A stretch of 18,262 nt of DNA from assembly GCA_009920585.1 (NCBI GenBank), contig RFZT01000017.1:1-18262 (forward strand). The letters are read 5' to 3'. The notes beneath the pieces were generated by a model. That model was not told where the DNA came from and did not search any database. It saw only the letters and a list, made by a program, of their open reading frames with translations. A program made the translations under genes and the position numbers. Source of the stretch: a bacterium. GTDB taxonomy: Bacteria; Verrucomicrobiota; Verrucomicrobiia; Chthoniobacterales; Terrimicrobiaceae. This document shows, one piece after another, positions 7,107 through 14,216 of the stretch (position 1 is the stretch's first letter; the number at the start of each line of letters is the position of its first letter).

Positions 7107-9391
7107 AAGCGGAGGACTTACGCGCAAACCTGACTTCAGGAACCCCACGCCGCATCCACTTGATCGGTGTTGCAGGATCTGGCATGAGCGGCATCGCCGC
7201 CCTTCTTCTCGGACTAGGACATCACGTGAGCGGATCAGACAAAGTCGATACCGTCGAAGTTGATCGCCTCAAGAAAAAAGGCCTCAGATTTCACTCTCCT
7301 CACTCCGCCGAATGCGTCAGCGATGCGGAGATCGTCTTATATTCCTCCGCGATCAAAGCCGGCAATCCGGCATTCGATGAGGCCGTCCGGCGCAGAATTC
7401 CTATGGCGCGAAGGGCCGATGCGCTTGCAGCCATGATGGCATCCCGCAAGGGCATTATCGTTTGTGGCATGCATGGAAAAACGACCACTTCAGCGATGGC
7501 TGCCCATGTATTGCGAGGCGGAGGACTTAAGCCCTCCCATTACGTCGGTGCCGAAATTCCCATTCTCGGCACCAACGCCAGATGGGATTCCGAAGGGGAA
7601 TATTTTGTAGCCGAAGGCGACGAGAGTGATGGGACCTTAATCAACTACCATCCCCACCATGCGATCGTTCTCAACATCGAGGCTGAGCATCTGGATTTTT
7701 ACAAGGATCTGAGCGCTATTGACGCCGTTTATACAAAATTGGTGTCCCAGACGAGCGGGCATATTTTTTACTGCGCGGATGATGAGGGCGCGCGAAGAGT
7801 CTGCGCTAAAGCCCCTCGATCCATTTCCTATGGTCAGTCAGATTCCGCTTTTTACAGAATCACCGATTTAACGACCGCCAACTTCAAATCCGAATTCAGC
7901 GTGCAGCGTCAGGGCGTCACCCTGGGCAGAATTACCCTCAACATTCCTGGCGTTCATAATGCAGTCAATGCACTCGCCGTCATTGCGCTGGCGTCCGAAA
8001 TCGGCGTCTCATTTGATAAGATGGCCGCTTCGCTTGCCACATTTCGCGGAGCCAAACGAAGATTCGAAGTGATTTACGAGTCCGAGAAAAACCTCATCGT
8101 CGACGACTACGGGCACCATCCGACCGAGATTGCTGCGACTCTCGCCACGGCTCGAACCGGCGGACACAAGCGCATCGTGGCCATATTTCAACCTCATCGC
8201 TACACGCGCACACAAGCGCTCAAAGAGGAATTCGGACGCGCCTTTGACTTAGCCGACCATGTTTTTGTAGCCGACATTTATCCGGCCAGTGAAAAGCCGA
8301 TTCCAGGCATCTCCGGCCAGACCATTGTGGACGCGATGATCGCACACGGACACCCCTCCGCCGTTCATGTCGCCGATTTAAATAAAATCCACCAAGCAGC
8401 GGCCTGCGTGCTTGAGGATGGCGACCTCGTCATCAGCTTGGGAGCTGGAAATATCCATGAGGCTGGGAAACGACTCGCCAAAGACCTGCAGACTAAAGCT
8501 CAGCTGCAGGAGATCATGCGCGATGGTTCGATTCGACTTTATGAACCCCTCTCCAAGCACACGACCATGCGAATCGGGGGCCCTGCGCAATACTGGGTGG
8601 AGCCCGAGACAGAGGAAGGCTTTGCCGACCTCGTTCGATACTGCTTCGACGAGGATATCCCATTCATGGTCATGGGCCGCGGGTCGAACTTACTGGTACG
8701 AGACGGAGGCATCCCTGGCGTAGTCGCCCATCTTTCGCGAGGGGAATTCCAACGCCATGAGGTGAATGGAACGGAAATCACCGCAGGTGTAGGCGTCAAA
8801 TTCAAGCAACTCAGCGCGCTGGCTCGCAATGCCGATATCGCAGGCTTTGAGTGGATGGAAGGGATTCCTGGCAACCTCGGTGGGGGGCTGCGCATGAATG
8901 CCGGCGCGATGGGTATCCAAACATTCGACCAGATCGTCCGCGTCCGCTTTTGCGATCAAGATGGTAATATTTTTGTCAAAACTCCGGGGGAAATGGATGT
9001 CCATTACCGTAACGTGACAACACTCCGTCAGAACTACGCTCTCTCAGCGGTGATGCGCGGACAAGTTGGAACAAAGGATGAGATCGACGCCGTGATGGCA
9101 GAATCACTTAATAAGCGCCGTCAGAGCCAACCTGTAGCCGCGAGTGCCGGTTGTATTTTTAAAAATCCCGCAAGTATTCCTGCTGGTAAACTCATCGAGG
9201 AACTGGCATTCAAAAACTTCGCGATCGGCTCAGCAAGGGTATCTGATATTCATGGTAACTTCATCGTGAACGATGGAGGCGCTACAGCGCAGGATGTACT
9301 TACTCTCATCCACGAAATCCAGACAGCTGCCGAGCGTAACAGAGGCATTTCCCTCGAAACCGAGGTTCAAATCGTGGGAGTGGATTTATGA
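7103..9391 (+). CDS. murC-murB: Bifunctional MurC-MurB: UDP-MurNAc:L-Ala ligase fused to UDP-GlcNAc-enolpyruvate reductase
   Basis: 762 residues from the GTG start (767 if ATG 7088 is used). Residues 1 to about 460 are MurC, which ligates L-Ala to UDP-MurNAc. Its motifs are HLIGVAGSGMSGIAALLL, the ATP loop GMHGKTTT (122-129), EGDESDGTLINY, NIEAEHLDFY, GVHNAVNALA, RRFEVIY, VDDYGHHPTEI, FQPHRYTRTQ and DIYPASEKPI. Residues from about 463 on are MurB, the FAD/NADPH enzyme making UDP-MurNAc: HTTMRIGG, GRGSNLL, GIPGNLGGGLRMNAGAMG, HYRNV, SAGCIFKNP and LETEVQIVG. Cys684 sits where the proton donor (Ser in E. coli) is expected, a known alternative. MurB makes the substrate of MurC, so the fusion joins consecutive steps. 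In MurC, the usual EADESD is EGDESD and the usual ADHLD is AEHLD. The reading frame is continuous, with no sign of error at the junction. Confidence 0.95.
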   Translation: MKAEDLRANLTSGTPRRIHLIGVAGSGMSGIAALLLGLGHHVSGSDKVDTVEVDRLKKKGLRFHSPHSAECVSDAEIVLYSSAIKAGNPAFDEAVRRRIPMARRADALAAMMASRKGIIVCGMHGKTTTSAMAAHVLRGGGLKPSHYVGAEIPILGTNARWDSEGEYFVAEGDESDGTLINYHPHHAIVLNIEAEHLDFYKDLSAIDAVYTKLVSQTSGHIFYCADDEGARRVCAKAPRSISYGQSDSAFYRITDLTTANFKSEFSVQRQGVTLGRITLNIPGVHNAVNALAVIALASEIGVSFDKMAASLATFRGAKRRFEVIYESEKNLIVDDYGHHPTEIAATLATARTGGHKRIVAIFQPHRYTRTQALKEEFGRAFDLADHVFVADIYPASEKPIPGISGQTIVDAMIAHGHPSAVHVADLNKIHQAAACVLEDGDLVISLGAGNIHEAGKRLAKDLQTKAQLQEIMRDGSIRLYEPLSKHTTMRIGGPAQYWVEPETEEGFADLVRYCFDEDIPFMVMGRGSNLLVRDGGIPGVVAHLSRGEFQRHEVNGTEITAGVGVKFKQLSALARNADIAGFEWMEGIPGNLGGGLRMNAGAMGIQTFDQIVRVRFCDQDGNIFVKTPGEMDVHYRNVTTLRQNYALSAVMRGQVGTKDEIDAVMAESLNKRRQSQPVAASAGCIFKNPASIPAGKLIEELAFKNFAIGSARVSDIHGNFIVNDGGATAQDVLTLIHEIQTAAERNRGISLETEVQIVGVDL
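8485..8518 (+). promoter_or_regulatory. Possible internal murB start: inverted repeat, AGGAG and ATG in the MurC-MurB linker
   Basis: CCTGCAG (8485-8491) and CTGCAGG (8504-8510) form a perfect 7-base inverted repeat with a 12-base spacer. AGGAG at 8508-8512 overlaps its right arm, and an in-frame ATG lies at 8516 (Met472), which would give a free MurB of 291 residues. Spacing from AGGAG to ATG is only three bases, shorter than usual. It may be a relic of the ancestral murB start rather than an active site. Confidence 0.3.
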
Positions 9392-10305
9392 AAATGTATT
9401 CCGGTATTTTGAAAGGCAAAAAAGTCACCCTGCTCAAGGGGGGACCGGGGAAAGAACGCGACGTGTCGCTGCGATCGGCGACAGCTGTCGCAAAAGCTCT
9501 CCACATCTGCGGGGCAGAAGTTCACGAAATCGATGTCACTGGCCCAGAATTCCATCTCCCTGAAGGCACCGAACTGGCTTTTAACATCATCCACGGCACC
9601 TTCGGTGAAGACGGGCAGATACAGGAAATCCTGAGCCATCGCGGAATCGCCTACACTGGTGAAGGCATCAATGGCAGTCGCACGGCCTTCGATAAAATCC
9701 GAACCAAGGAATGCTTCGACCGCGCCGGCGTTCCCACCTCGACTTGGCATTCGATTCGTGCAGGAGAAAGCCCTCGCATGGAACTCCCCTATGTAGTGAA
9801 GGCTCCGCAACAGGGATCCAGTGTCGGAGTCCATATTGTACGAAACCCTGAATCCTTGGCTTCGGCGTTGGAGGATTGCTTCAAATATGGAGACGAAATT
9901 CTGGTAGAAGCATTTTTCCCAGGCCGTGAATTGACCGTGGGCATCCTCGGCAAAGTCGCACTACCCGTAGTCGAGATTGTTCCGAAGGATGGCTTTTATG
10001 ATTACGACAACAAATACACCAGCGGGGCCTCGGAGTATTTTGTTCCAGCCCCACTAAGCCCTGAGCTTGCGCTCCGCGTTCAACAAACGGCTCTTGCCGC
10101 CCACCACGCACTTGATCTGGAGGTTTATTCCCGCGTGGACATCCTGCTCGCACCAGACGGATCTATGAGTGTTTTGGAGATCAACACGATCCCAGGCATG
10201 ACAGAATTAAGCCTCCTTCCCAAAGCTGCTGCCGTGGCAGGCCTCGACTATTCATCCCTCTGCGAGGAGATCGCAGGGCTCTCCTTGGCCAAGAAACACA
10301 GATAA
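9388..10305 (+). CDS. ddl: D-alanine:D-alanine ligase Ddl
   Basis: 305 residues, ATP-grasp fold, making the D-Ala-D-Ala that MurF uses. Motifs: LLKGGPGKERDVSLRS (E23 corresponds to the N-terminal substrate Glu), HGTFGEDGQIQ (from residue 69), AYTGEGINGSRTAFDK, VVKAPQQGSSVGV, EAFFPGRELTVGILG, YDYDNKY, SRVDILL and EINTIPGMTELS with the metal-binding Glu and Asn. The start at 9388 overlaps the murC-murB stop (ATGA); a second ATG at 9394 is possible. In Chlamydia this enzyme is fused to MurC; here MurC carries MurB instead and Ddl is separate, so the two lineages solved gene fusion differently. Confidence 0.96.
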   Translation: MKMYSGILKGKKVTLLKGGPGKERDVSLRSATAVAKALHICGAEVHEIDVTGPEFHLPEGTELAFNIIHGTFGEDGQIQEILSHRGIAYTGEGINGSRTAFDKIRTKECFDRAGVPTSTWHSIRAGESPRMELPYVVKAPQQGSSVGVHIVRNPESLASALEDCFKYGDEILVEAFFPGRELTVGILGKVALPVVEIVPKDGFYDYDNKYTSGASEYFVPAPLSPELALRVQQTALAAHHALDLEVYSRVDILLAPDGSMSVLEINTIPGMTELSLLPKAAAVAGLDYSSLCEEIAGLSLAKKHR

Positions 10306-11267
10306 TGACCATCGGAACAACCAGAGATGAATGCGTCAGAAGATCCAACAGGGGTCGACAACTGCTTAATGTCAGGATTCGCTCGACTACTGCGCGGCGC
10401 AAGCGCCAAGAAATCGCGGCCAAGCTATCTGTCATTGCTCTCATTGTCGCTTTGGTCTGCGGATTCACTTGGTTCGGTGCAAACAAGGCTCTGGATAAGT
10501 TTTTCTACTGCAATCCGGCCTATAACCTCCGTGAACTCAATCTCGAGTTAGATGATGTGATCACCGGTGAAGATCTCGTTGCCAGAACAGGCATTGAAAT
10601 AGGTGAAAATATTTTTGGCATCGATCTCTCCGCTACAGAAAAATCTCTCCGATCCATTCCCATGGTCGCAGATGTCTACATCGAACGCATCTTGCCTTCG
10701 ACGGTCAAGATCACCCTCACCTCGCGAACTCCAGTCGCATGGGTTTCTCCTGCAACAGACCCATTAACACCCTACGATCCAACAAACATGGATCTGGTCG
10801 ATACCAACGGCCTACTCATGAAGCCGCTTTTGATCACCTCTTCCTATCATCAGTTACCAGTGATCTATGGAGTTAATCCCAAAGAAATCGGTGATCCCGA
10901 GTCTCTCCATAACGACGACCTTAAAAAAGCTCTGACGCTTCTCTCCATCGCACGCAATTCAGTCGATTCGCTACTCGTGATTCGATCGCTCAATATCACA
11001 AAGGGATACTGCATCGATGCCATTACCGATCAAAATGCTCATATCAAATTTGCTTCCGATGATTTTGCCACCCAACTCGAAAAACTACGGCGACTTCTCG
11101 AACATTGCCGCGAGACCGGAAGGGAACTCGAATCCGTCAACTTGATGGCTCGGAAAAATACGCCTGTTAAATTTGTAATGAATTCGGTGCCCTCCCCTAC
11201 AAAACGCCAAGAAAGCTCCGAAAAAACCAAATCCAACCCGCAAAAATCAAAAGGAAAGAAAAACTGA
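10305..11267 (+). CDS. ftsQ: Cell division protein FtsQ (DivIB-type, POTRA domain)
   Basis: 320 residues. A basic cytoplasmic N-terminus (many Arg in residues 7-34) is followed by a single membrane helix at about 41-59 (LSVIALIVALVCGFTWFGA). Next comes a periplasmic POTRA domain (about 72-150: LRELNLELDDVITGEDL, GENIFGIDL, SLRSIPMVADVYIERILP, VKITLTSRTPVAWV), then the FtsQ beta region. The C-terminal tail is Lys/Ser-rich (about 295-320). FtsQ links the early and late divisome through FtsB and FtsL. Sequence conservation is low, as usual for the family, so the call rests on architecture and on its place directly before ftsA and ftsZ. It shares one base with the ddl stop (TAATG) and one with ftsA (TGATG). 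Confidence 0.88.
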   Translation: MTIGTTRDECVRRSNRGRQLLNVRIRSTTARRKRQEIAAKLSVIALIVALVCGFTWFGANKALDKFFYCNPAYNLRELNLELDDVITGEDLVARTGIEIGENIFGIDLSATEKSLRSIPMVADVYIERILPSTVKITLTSRTPVAWVSPATDPLTPYDPTNMDLVDTNGLLMKPLLITSSYHQLPVIYGVNPKEIGDPESLHNDDLKKALTLLSIARNSVDSLLVIRSLNITKGYCIDAITDQNAHIKFASDDFATQLEKLRRLLEHCRETGRELESVNLMARKNTPVKFVMNSVPSPTKRQESSEKTKSNPQKSKGKKN

Positions 11268-12481
11268 TGGCTCGCGAAAAGATCCATGTCGGTCTGGAAA
11301 TCGGAACAACCAAAGTTTGTGCTGTTGTCGCAGAGTGCCGGAGAGATGGCGAAGTCCGCCTCCTTGGTGTGGGCGAGAGTCCGTCCCGAGGTGTGCGGAA
11401 AGGTGAAATCGTCGATTTTCAAAATGCATCAAACTGTGTTCACGATGCTCTTTCCGATGCCGAGGAACGCAGTGACCACGAGATCAAAAGCGTCTGGCTA
11501 GCGGTCACAGGAAGCCACATCGAGAGTTCAAACCATCGACGCTCCGTCACTATCGAAGGCGGGGGCGAAATCACGGAGAAGGAAATCGAAGATATCGCCT
11601 CGAAAGACAAGGAAGTCAGTCTGCCGAAGGACAACGACATCCTTCACTCCATCTTGCAGCAATACTATGTCGATGGTCGCGAGGGCGTGATCGACCCGAT
11701 CGGGATCGGTGGCTCGAAACTGGAAGCCGATTATCACATCATTCACGGCGTCGTAAACCGGATCCAAAGCACCATCCGCTGCGTCCGCAAAATTGGAATC
11801 GACGTGGAAGACGTAGTGGTCAACTCCGTGGCGTCCGCTCACACCATCTTGGATGACCAGAAAAAAGCATCCGGCGTTGTTGTTATTGATATCGGCGGCG
11901 GGGTAACCGACTACATTGTTTATGAAAACGGGGCCGTTCGCCAAAGCGGTGTGATCGCCATCGGCGGCGACCACATCACCAATGACCTCTGCATCGGGCT
12001 GCGAATTCCCATCACACGGGCCGAGAAACTCAAAATCGAAGAGGGTTCAGCGATTCTAGAAAACCTCTCCGGCACGGAAAAGATCACCCTCAAGAATGAC
12101 ACTGGGTTTTCCGGAAAAGAAATTGATCGCAGCATGCTCAATCTCATCATCCACTCGCGTCTGCACGAACTCTTCGGCATCCTTCGCAACCGGATTCAAG
12201 AGGTCGTTCCTATTCATCTTTTAGGATCCGGCATCATACTCACTGGCGGCTGCAGCCTCATCAAAGGGGTCCGCGAGGTAGCGGAAAGCGTCTTCGAAGT
12301 TCCAGTTCACTTCGCCCACGCCCAGTCAATCACAGGTCCGACATCGGCATTTGATAACCCCCAACTTTCAACCTGCATCGGATTAGTCAAATACGCTCAT
12401 GCCGTTGATGCCGATGCTCCGCAGGAATCCTTTTTGAATCGCTTCATTAGTTCCATCACAAGAAAGCTTCATCTGATATGA
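11267..12481 (+). CDS. ftsA: Cell division protein FtsA (actin-like FtsZ membrane anchor)
   Basis: 404 residues, ASKHA actin fold. Phosphate-1 motif is GLEIGTTKVCAVVAE, with Glu as in E. coli FtsA. The 1C subdomain region follows (PSRGVRKGEIVDF, VWLAVTGSHIESSN). Phosphate-2 is DIGGGVTD (G210-D215 core), then HITNDLCIGL, RAEKLKIEEGSA, and the adenosine motif GIILTGGCSLIKGV. The last residues, SFLNRFISSITRKLHLI, alternate hydrophobic and basic side chains and look like the amphipathic membrane-targeting helix of FtsA. FtsA polymerises with ATP and attaches FtsZ filaments to the membrane by binding the FtsZ C-terminal peptide, which is present in the next gene. Its stop overlaps the ftsZ start (ATGA). 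Confidence 0.96.
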   Translation: MAREKIHVGLEIGTTKVCAVVAECRRDGEVRLLGVGESPSRGVRKGEIVDFQNASNCVHDALSDAEERSDHEIKSVWLAVTGSHIESSNHRRSVTIEGGGEITEKEIEDIASKDKEVSLPKDNDILHSILQQYYVDGREGVIDPIGIGGSKLEADYHIIHGVVNRIQSTIRCVRKIGIDVEDVVVNSVASAHTILDDQKKASGVVVIDIGGGVTDYIVYENGAVRQSGVIAIGGDHITNDLCIGLRIPITRAEKLKIEEGSAILENLSGTEKITLKNDTGFSGKEIDRSMLNLIIHSRLHELFGILRNRIQEVVPIHLLGSGIILTGGCSLIKGVREVAESVFEVPVHFAHAQSITGPTSAFDNPQLSTCIGLVKYAHAVDADAPQESFLNRFISSITRKLHLI

Positions 12482-13734
12482 TCACCTACCCCAGATACCT
12501 AGCTCGCCAAAGTGAACCGCAATCACTCCTCATCGGCCTAGGAAATGCAGGGATAAACATCATGGACCGCCTGATCTCGCAGGCAGGCTTCCCGATGGAA
12601 TCGCTGGCGATCAATACCGACCAACAATCGATCTCGAATACTCTGGCCTCAAAAAAAATCTCCATGGGACAAATGACCACCCATGGATTGGGAACCGGAG
12701 GCGATCCCGAAATCGGCTTGGACGCAGCTAAAGAGTCAGCGGGAGAAATCCAACGCGCCATCGCGGGTGCAAACATCATTTTCATCTGTGCCGGCCTTGG
12801 TGGAGGCACGGGGTCAGGCGCAGCGCCACTCTTGGCAGAGATGGCCAAACAAAACGGCTCCCTCGTCATAGCGGTGGTCACGTCTCCCTTTTCCTTTGAG
12901 GGTCGACGCCGCTCTCAACAGGCTGCGGCATCCCTTCGCGATATCACCCGCTTCGCAGATGCCATCCTGCATTTTGAAAATGATCGCATGTCGGAACTCA
13001 TCGAACCTCACGCCGAGGTCCGTGAAACATTTGCGATTTGCGACAACTTGCTGTTCCGCTCCATCTCGAGTCTCAATCGTATCGTCACAAGCACTGGGCC
13101 CATACCGGTATCCGTGCCCGACATGCTCACTGTTCTCAGACACAGCGATGACTCCTGCCTTTTTGGATGCGGCGAAGCGAACGGAGAAAATCGTGGGCAC
13201 CACGCGCTCGAGAGCGCTCTTCGCAGCCCTCTTCTCGACCGCGGACGCCTCTTGCACGACGCTGGAAGACTCCTCGTTCACATTTCAGGCCCGCCCTCTT
13301 TAAGCATGGAAGAGGTGTCCGAGATCATGCGTGAGATCTCCAACAATCTATCCCCATCGGCGATGTTGAATCTCGGCGTAAGTGCCACCCACGATCACTC
13401 CTCCCCGCTCACCGTTGCCATCATTGGCCGGTGCGGTGCGGCGAAGCGGACGAGCGTACCGGCCAAAGTGACGCCTGATTTAGCTGCCCTCACCCAGAGC
13501 CAGCCAACGGTACCGCCAGCAAGCAAACCAGAGCAAATAGAGGCGCCTTTTTTCGAAATGCCTGTTGCGCATACAGCCCATCCGCCGGAAAAGGCCCCAG
13601 CCCCGAAAGTACTGCAACCCTTGTTGCCTTTAGACCCGGTCACTCGCGGACGATTTGACAAGATCGAACCGACGATAGTGGAGGGTCAAGACTTGGACGT
13701 ACCGACCTTCCTAAGGATGAAACTGAAAAAGTAA
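12478..13734 (+). CDS. ftsZ: Cell division tubulin homologue FtsZ, divergent nucleotide site and T7 loop
   Basis: 418 residues. The tubulin signature GGGTGSG (108-114) and NTDQQSI, GLGTGGDPEIG, VVTSPFSFEGRRR and ENDRM align without gaps to FtsZ, and the tail DLDVPTFLRMKLKK (405-418) is the conserved FtsA-binding peptide after a Pro/Ala-rich linker (about 325-400). Three nucleotide-related sites depart from the norm. The first-loop glycines (GVGGGGGN) read GLGNAGIN (20-27). The guanine-contact pair Asn-Asp reads Asp-Asn (189-190). The T7 loop GLxNVDFAD reads GPIPVSVPD (207-215), so the residues equal to E. coli N207 and D209 are Pro210 and Ser212, while D215 (E. coli D212) is kept. T7 residues of one subunit drive GTP hydrolysis in the next, so weak GTPase activity is inferred. 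It overlaps ftsA by ATGA. Confidence 0.92.
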   Translation: MITYPRYLARQSEPQSLLIGLGNAGINIMDRLISQAGFPMESLAINTDQQSISNTLASKKISMGQMTTHGLGTGGDPEIGLDAAKESAGEIQRAIAGANIIFICAGLGGGTGSGAAPLLAEMAKQNGSLVIAVVTSPFSFEGRRRSQQAAASLRDITRFADAILHFENDRMSELIEPHAEVRETFAICDNLLFRSISSLNRIVTSTGPIPVSVPDMLTVLRHSDDSCLFGCGEANGENRGHHALESALRSPLLDRGRLLHDAGRLLVHISGPPSLSMEEVSEIMREISNNLSPSAMLNLGVSATHDHSSPLTVAIIGRCGAAKRTSVPAKVTPDLAALTQSQPTVPPASKPEQIEAPFFEMPVAHTAHPPEKAPAPKVLQPLLPLDPVTRGRFDKIEPTIVEGQDLDVPTFLRMKLKK

Positions 13735-13778
13735 GCGCTTTTTTTATCGATGGGCAAAACCCCACTCGAACTAGAAAG

Positions 13779-14216
13779 ATGCTTTTGATTTGCCACCCGA
13801 CCAAAGCGACCGAATCTGTCTCAGGAATGAATCAGGTTAAAGACACAGGCAGGGCTACTGTTCGGATTGGGTATGATGGCAGGGTTTACAAACAATTTCG
13901 TGGCCCGTTGGCACAGGAACGCTTTACCAACGAGGTTCGTGTTCTGCGTTACCTTGAAGAAAAAAAATGCCCCTTCGTCCCACGGCTTTTGGAAAGCGAT
14001 CCCGAGCAGCTAAAAATCATTACCTCCAGCTGTGGCGCCCGAGTCGAACACTTGGATTCGGAGAGATTGATTGAACTTTTTAATGAACTGCAGGAATACG
14101 GAGTCCGTCATGATGATGCGGAATTGCGTAATGTCACCTACCGCCAGACCGATGGACGCTTTTGCCTTATCGATTTTGAATTCTCGACAATTCTTGCCGA
14201 TTCTCCTAGCGAATGA
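13779..14216 (+). CDS. Very small protein-kinase-like protein
   Basis: 145 residues with the key kinase residues in correct order and spacing: glycine-poor loop GYDGRVYKQF with a Lys at 38 (VAIK position), Glu52 in a helix (the alpha-C Glu), a hinge-like stretch IITSSCG, catalytic loop HDDAELRN (H111, D113, N118, matching HRDxxxxN), and IDFE (D132-F133-E134) in place of DFG. The protein ends 11 residues later, so the activation segment and most of the C-terminal lobe are absent. It resembles compact kinase-fold families (Bud32/RIO or Kdo-kinase-like) more than PASTA kinases, and has no membrane segment. It may be a reduced kinase or a pseudokinase. The stop overlaps the next gene by ATGA, so the short length is not random truncation. 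The start is uncertain: ATG at 13827 also keeps the whole domain. Confidence 0.65.
   Translation: MLLICHPTKATESVSGMNQVKDTGRATVRIGYDGRVYKQFRGPLAQERFTNEVRVLRYLEEKKCPFVPRLLESDPEQLKIITSSCGARVEHLDSERLIELFNELQEYGVRHDDAELRNVTYRQTDGRFCLIDFEFSTILADSPSE

Noticed and set aside
12478..13734. Bacterial tubulin (BtubA/B, known in Prosthecobacter) as an explanation for the divergent FtsZ
   Set aside because: The protein aligns without gaps to FtsZ through the core, keeps the FtsZ C-terminal peptide and sits behind ftsQ-ftsA. It is an FtsZ.
13728..13750. AAGCGCTT followed by seven T just after ftsZ, resembling a terminator
   Set aside because: The stem is only AAAAAG/CTTTTT or a loopless 6-8 base palindrome, too weak for an intrinsic terminator. 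The kinase-like gene follows on the same strand within 44 bases.
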